Origin: CAG-390 sp045636385 | GTDB lineage: Bacteria; Bacillota; Clostridia; Oscillospirales; CAG-272 | DNA length: 34,421 nucleotides | Assembly (NCBI GenBank): GCA_045636385.1 | Contig: JAZTXK010000027.1 | Location: 1-34,421 of the forward strand | Direction: 5' to 3' | Shown here: positions 31,068-34,421 of the stretch, one piece after another | Layout of the letters: every line of letters starts with the position of its first letter | Numbering within the stretch: the stretch's first letter is position 1 | Notes under the pieces: model-generated | Seen by the model: only the letters and a program-made list of their open reading frames with translations | The model's database searches: none | What the model was told of the DNA's origin: nothing | Translations under genes and position numbers: made by a program

Positions 31068-31356
31068 CATCACTTTTGGCGATTATCACAAAGTCTTCGT
31101 TGCACCCGATGATGTACATTATGTTGGCGTAAGCGTAAAATACAATGGTAACAATTTTTCTTTGATAACCGGAATAGAAAGAACCGGAGCAGTCAGAAAA
31201 GATGAAATCATCGTTCTTGACGAAAATATAAAAGTTATCCTTCATAACTACAGCTCGCCGGAACTTTCCGAGCTTGTGAAGGATTTGGATAATTTCAAAG
31301 GAATGAAGATATCCGAAGTACGCACGGGAGAGCTACATCTGTTTCAGATAATTTAA
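31057..31356 (+). CDS. Small partner protein of the XRE regulator, unknown function
   Basis: A 99-residue protein. ATG 31057 is chosen because it gives an 11-bp overlap with the XRE stop and has AAGGTGG 7 nt upstream; an earlier in-frame ATG at 31015 has no binding site. The predicted fold is alternating strands and helices (HYVGVSVKYNGNNFSLITGI, EIIVLDENIKVILH). No family was recognised. The tight coupling with a regulator suggests a co-regulator or sensor. Confidence 0.6.
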   Translation: MTTDITFGDYHKVFVAPDDVHYVGVSVKYNGNNFSLITGIERTGAVRKDEIIVLDENIKVILHNYSSPELSELVKDLDNFKGMKISEVRTGELHLFQII

Positions 31357-31359
31357 TTA

Positions 31360-31430
31360 AACAACCCAAATACGCTGTCATCCTGAGCGAAGCGTCAGCG
31401 GAGTCGAAGGATGACACGTTCTGTTGTTTT
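31360..31430. repeat. Interspersed palindrome TGTCATCCT...AGGATGACA
   Basis: TGTCATCCT (31376-31384) pairs with AGGATGACA (31408-31416). An outer AACAAC/GTTGTT pair extends the stem, and the inner part reads GAGCGAAGCG. I recall similar palindromes as dispersed repeats in many anaerobes' genomes. Followed by TTTT, it may also end the XRE transcript. Confidence 0.7.
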
Positions 31431-31498
31431 GTGATAAAATAATAACAAACTCTCGCAATATTATACATTCGTATTTACCGACCTTTTCAAAAAACTAC

Positions 31499-31526
31499 CG
31501 CCCCGACCTCAGCCGAGGTCGGGGCG
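31499..31526 (-). terminator. Terminator of hexosaminidase gene
   Basis: A perfect 12-bp stem CGCCCCGACCTC/GAGGTCGGGGCG with an AGCC loop. On the reverse strand it is followed by GTAGTTTTTT, so it serves the gene ending at 31538. Confidence 0.88.
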
Positions 31527-31537
31527 TACTGTTATAA

Positions 31538-33151
31538 TTAAACGATCTTATGCGAAAGTCTGTTGGGAGTTACCATAGTTCCGTAGTTGCAGTTGGAGCC
31601 GGAGGGAACAACGCCCTCGAGGAGCTCGAATGCAAGCTCGGGAATCTCGTCGATCTTGCCGCTTGTGTAGTCAAGCAGACGGCGGTGGCAGGAATCGGTA
31701 CGACGGAGCAGACCGCCGAGACGGATATCCTGAACGTCAAAGCCCGTGGGCTTATTCTCGATATTCCACTGCTTTTCAAATGCGAGCGCGAACTTTTCGA
31801 TCAGCTTATAGACCCGAGCGTAATCCTTCTTTGCAAGCTCGCGGAGAGTATCCTTGTCGCCCGCAAGATATGCGGCGCGGGTGCGGATTCCGAGATCGTA
31901 CTTGATAGCAAGCGCATCTGCAAGCTTTGCCGCGCTGTCAAACATATAGGACCAGCGGCGGTACTTTCTCGCGTAGCCGTGCCATTCGTCGGCAACCGCC
32001 TCGATATATTCCTTCTGATCGGGAAGAAGTCTGATATCGTTGAAGCCGTTGAAATAGTCGTTGAAGAGAGCGAGCTTGGCGGTCGCATCGTTTCTGCTTG
32101 CCTTCTTTACAAGACCGTTGAGCTTGTCAAGCGACATAAATGCATCGTAATCAGCACCGAAGATACGGCGGAAGCCGCGGCGGATCTTCTCCTCGTCATC
32201 GTTGCCCTTGATGTACTCGGCAAGATTGTAGAGCGTGGGCATGATCGCGTAGCGCGAGCACTCGTGTCCGTCGTCGCCCCACATGGTTACGAAAATGTTC
32301 TTTACCTTATGCTTGCGGCAAGCGTCGATAGCGTAGTGCATCGACATAATCGAGAAACCGTTCATAGGCAGGAAGCCTCTCCAGGTCCACGCACCGCCCG
32401 CAAACCAGGTCTTATTCGAAAGCTGCTCGTGGTTGTAAAGCATATTGTCGTATGCTTCCTCATTGTCGCGGTAGTAGTCCCAATAAACGGGGATAACGTC
32501 CTCGGGAACAGCCTCGATGACCTCCTTCGGCATCTCGCGCTTGGGGGTATAGTACGCGTTGCCGGGGTTGATCGAACGGAAGAACATATCCGACCACATC
32601 ATAGGCTCGAAATCATACTTGCGAACGATCTCGCAAACTGCCGCGAGATGGCGCTTGATGATCGAGGTGGGATGCTCGTAGCCGTGGAGATCCATAAACT
32701 TGCCGCGTCCGAGCGTCCAAGCCTCGTCCATACCGATATGGAGGCGGCTGCTCTTGAAGCATTCGCGGCAGGTTTTGATAGCGTTCTCGATGAATTCGTA
32801 GGTACGGGGATCGTCAACGAGCATAGCGTCCTCATTGTCGATCGGAACCTGACGCCACGGAACGAAGCCCTGAAGGTGAGCAAGTGTCTGAATGCAGGGG
32901 ATCAGCTCGATGCCCATATTTGCGGCGTATTCGTCAAGCTCGATGAGCTCTGCCTTCGAATATCTTCCGCGCATATAGCCGAGATAGGGCTCGCCGTCAA
33001 CCTCGTAGGTGTCCTCGGTATAGAGCATTACGCAGTTGTAGCCCATCTTTTTAAGATAACCGAAATAGGTCTTAAGCGATTCGACGCTCATAACGGCGTT
33101 GCGCGACATATCGAGCATCACGCCGAGAGTTTCATAATTCTTCTTTTTCAT
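31538..33151 (-). CDS. GH20-type beta-N-acetylhexosaminidase-like protein
   Basis: A 537-residue protein. ATG 33151 has CGGAGG 10 nt upstream; longer frames enter the promoter. The GH20 catalytic Asp-Glu pair is Asp142-Glu143 in LHIGMDEAW, within a TIM barrel (LYTEDTYEVDGEPYLGYMRG, IELIPCIQTLAHLQGF, PMMWSDMFFRS, and FAGGAWTWRGF as the active-site tryptophan loop). In GH20 the Asp orients the substrate acetamide and the Glu is the acid. The last 200 residues are helical and accessory. No signal peptide is seen, so it would act on imported oligosaccharides. It has its own promoter and terminator, and it has no transporter partner here. Confidence 0.87.
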   Translation of the reverse strand: MKKKNYETLGVMLDMSRNAVMSVESLKTYFGYLKKMGYNCVMLYTEDTYEVDGEPYLGYMRGRYSKAELIELDEYAANMGIELIPCIQTLAHLQGFVPWRQVPIDNEDAMLVDDPRTYEFIENAIKTCRECFKSSRLHIGMDEAWTLGRGKFMDLHGYEHPTSIIKRHLAAVCEIVRKYDFEPMMWSDMFFRSINPGNAYYTPKREMPKEVIEAVPEDVIPVYWDYYRDNEEAYDNMLYNHEQLSNKTWFAGGAWTWRGFLPMNGFSIMSMHYAIDACRKHKVKNIFVTMWGDDGHECSRYAIMPTLYNLAEYIKGNDDEEKIRRGFRRIFGADYDAFMSLDKLNGLVKKASRNDATAKLALFNDYFNGFNDIRLLPDQKEYIEAVADEWHGYARKYRRWSYMFDSAAKLADALAIKYDLGIRTRAAYLAGDKDTLRELAKKDYARVYKLIEKFALAFEKQWNIENKPTGFDVQDIRLGGLLRRTDSCHRRLLDYTSGKIDEIPELAFELLEGVVPSGSNCNYGTMVTPNRLSHKIV

Positions 33152-33185
33152 TTTCTGCCTCCGTCGGAGTTTTTTGTTTGAATCC

Positions 33186-33214
33186 ATTATATCATAAAAT
33201 CCTGAAATTTGCAA
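33186..33214 (-). promoter_or_regulatory. Promoter of hexosaminidase gene
   Basis: On the reverse strand TTGCAA (complement of 33209-33214), a 17-bp spacer and TATAAT (complement of 33186-33191) with extended -10 TGa. Confidence 0.8.
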
Positions 33215-33235
33215 TAGCTACCGCGACAATTCGGG

Positions 33236-33264
33236 TTGACAAATCGCAAGATACATAGTATAAT
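33236..33264 (+). promoter_or_regulatory. Promoter of TPR-DUF1963 gene
   Basis: TTGACA (33236-33241), a 17-bp spacer and TATAAT (33259-33264), 28 bp before ATG 33293. It is arranged back to back with the hexosaminidase promoter, their -35 boxes 21 bp apart. Confidence 0.86.
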
Positions 33265-33292
33265 TAAGAAAATAAGAAAAAGGAGAACCGAT

Positions 33293-34421
33293 ATGAAAAG
33301 AAAAGGCATCCCGCTTTGGGTGGGAATTCTCATAGTTTCAGTAGCGATCGCGGGCGTTGTTGCTCTGCTCGTCGTGGATATTGCAAAAAACGATTGGAAG
33401 ATCGACACCGATCTCTTGATGCGCCCCGCGATAATCCTTGCGGGTCTCGTTCTGTCGCTCGTCAAGCTGATAACGAGAACGGGCTGCTCGAACAGAGTAT
33501 ACGAAAAGGCATACGCCAAGGAGATCGGAAGTGCATTCTCGCGCCCCGATACAAAGAAATACAAAAACAAGCTCCTCTCCGCGCTCGCGCTTTACAATAA
33601 CGATAACTACACCGGCGCGCTCAAAATTCTCGGTGAGCTTGAAAAGGTCTGCAACACCGCCGACGATTACTGCGCGGTTCTGCTCTTCGAGGCGATCTGC
33701 TACACCGACGGCGGAAGCCCCGAGGCGGCGGTCGCAGAATACGAAAAGCTTTTGAAATACAACGAAAAGCACTCGCAGGCGTGGTCAAATCTCGGAATCC
33801 TGCAAAAGAAGCTCGGCAAAAACGAGGAATCGATCAAGTGCTACGAAAACGCGGTAAAATACGATCCCACAAACGCCCATGCCTACAACAACCTCGCGCA
33901 AGGATATCTCGCCGACTGCGAGTGGGCAAAGGTCATCGAGCCCGCGCTGAAGGCACTTGAGCTGAAAAACAATTTCTATCAGGCTGATACCGCGCTGACC
34001 GTCGCGTATTTCGCTCTCGGAAACACCGAGGAAAGCAAAAAACACTTCGAGCACGGCGTGGCAAACGGTGCGAACGCCGATAACGTAATGGCAGTCCTCG
34101 ACAGCATCGCAAAGGGCGTCAATCCCTTCGGCGGCGACGTTGAGGTTCGCGACGAAGTCGTCCGCGCGATCGGTTTCATCAAGCGCGACACGGCAGTTCC
34201 TATGGTGGAAGTCCGTCTCCCCGCGCCCGATGACGGCAACAAGACCCGCCTCGGCGGTGCGCCGGTTGACAAAGACGTTCCCCTCGACAGCGATGGCAAC
34301 CGTATGTTCCTGCTTGCCGCGGTATGGTGCTCCGAGGTGCGCGGTGTACCCGATTTCCCCGAAAAAGGCGTTCTCCGCTTCTATATTTCGGGCAACGATT
34401 ACTACGGACTCGACCTCGACG
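33293..34421 (+). CDS. Membrane-anchored TPR protein with DUF1963 domain (3' truncated by window)
   Basis: The frame is open from ATG 33293, with AAAAAGGAG upstream, to the window end: 376 codons with no stop. An N-terminal hydrophobic helix (residues 8-28, WVGILIVSVAIAGVVALLVV) is followed by a second hydrophobic patch near 43-58. Then come tetratricopeptide-type helices (about 95-250) with NDNYTGALKILGELEKVC, SQAWSNLGILQKKLGKNEES and NAHAYNNLAQGYLAD. The last visible part (VPMVEVRLPAPDDGNKTRLG, then MFLLAAVWCSEV and FPEKGVLRFYISGNDYYGLD) resembles DUF1963/YwqG proteins. It probably acts as a membrane-bound scaffold. The rest of the gene lies beyond the window. Confidence 0.75.
   Translation, partial: MKRKGIPLWVGILIVSVAIAGVVALLVVDIAKNDWKIDTDLLMRPAIILAGLVLSLVKLITRTGCSNRVYEKAYAKEIGSAFSRPDTKKYKNKLLSALALYNNDNYTGALKILGELEKVCNTADDYCAVLLFEAICYTDGGSPEAAVAEYEKLLKYNEKHSQAWSNLGILQKKLGKNEESIKCYENAVKYDPTNAHAYNNLAQGYLADCEWAKVIEPALKALELKNNFYQADTALTVAYFALGNTEESKKHFEHGVANGANADNVMAVLDSIAKGVNPFGGDVEVRDEVVRAIGFIKRDTAVPMVEVRLPAPDDGNKTRLGGAPVDKDVPLDSDGNRMFLLAAVWCSEVRGVPDFPEKGVLRFYISGNDYYGLDLD

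Noticed and set aside
31550..33181. Forward-strand open frame of about 540 codons opposite the hexosaminidase
   Set aside because: No ribosome binding site or recognisable domain is present; the reverse strand carries the GH20 Asp-Glu pair and a promoter.
1..34421. Prophage, integrase or insertion sequence
   Set aside because: No transposase, integrase, phage structural gene or target-site duplication was recognised in any frame; the tRNA genes are not interrupted.

Overview
The window looks like chromosome from an anaerobic, carbohydrate-using Clostridia-type Bacillota, probably an uncultured gut species. This is inferred from the following. Strong AGGAGG-type ribosome binding sites precede almost every gene. 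Sigma-A promoters of the form TTGACA-17-TATAAT sit in AT-rich gaps between moderately GC-rich genes. An oxygen-sensitive glycyl radical enzyme is present with its activase. There is a glycine riboswitch on a sodium/amino-acid symporter, a three-gene FAD/[2Fe-2S]/DUF1667 dehydrogenase cluster of clostridial type, and many glycosidase-like proteins. No phage, transposase or CRISPR array was found. The species cannot be named from the sequence alone.

Layout, left to right. The end of hslO (Hsp33) is followed by two tandem promoters and a Val-Asp-Phe-Gly tRNA cluster with encoded CCA ends and a terminator. A 166-bp array of small hairpins follows. Next comes a six-gene forward operon (1107-6757): a C39-like cysteine peptidase fold, a pectate-lyase-type beta-helix protein, an SGNH esterase, a BNR/sialidase-like propeller, a GH32 fructosidase and a UroD/MtaA-like protein. 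None has an obvious signal peptide. pnuC and nadR (NAD salvage) come next, then a small membrane protein. On the reverse strand a glycyl radical enzyme, an aldo/keto reductase and a radical SAM activase form one operon (8948-12867), divergent from an unusually AT-rich AraC-type regulator fused to a GNAT-like domain. A second reverse operon (14577-17647) encodes a GlpA-like dehydrogenase set, followed upstream by an SPFH/band-7 membrane protein. The next AraC-type gene has a promoter region that is duplicated in front of the dehydrogenase operon.

The right half holds a Phd/ParE-type toxin-antitoxin pair and then a four-gene forward locus (20626-26058): a lectin-like/beta-propeller protein, a small membrane protein, a C69 dipeptidase and a large barrel protein with duplicated N-terminal helical motifs. 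A reverse-strand AGCS symporter under a glycine riboswitch follows, then two metallo-beta-lactamase-fold hydrolases with a propeller-like protein, an XRE regulator with a small overlapping partner, a reverse-strand GH20-type hexosaminidase, and the start of a membrane-anchored TPR-DUF1963 protein cut by the window end.

Functionally the region is accessory metabolism: intracellular breakdown of modified glycans, radical-dependent fermentation, redox use of a glycerol-3-phosphate-like substrate, NAD salvage and amino-acid transport. The most promising candidates for new biology are the glycyl radical enzyme with an atypical active-site motif, the duplicated 59-bp control block shared by an AraC gene and the dehydrogenase operon, the hairpin array after the tRNAs, and the two glycan-type loci with uncharacterised architectures.
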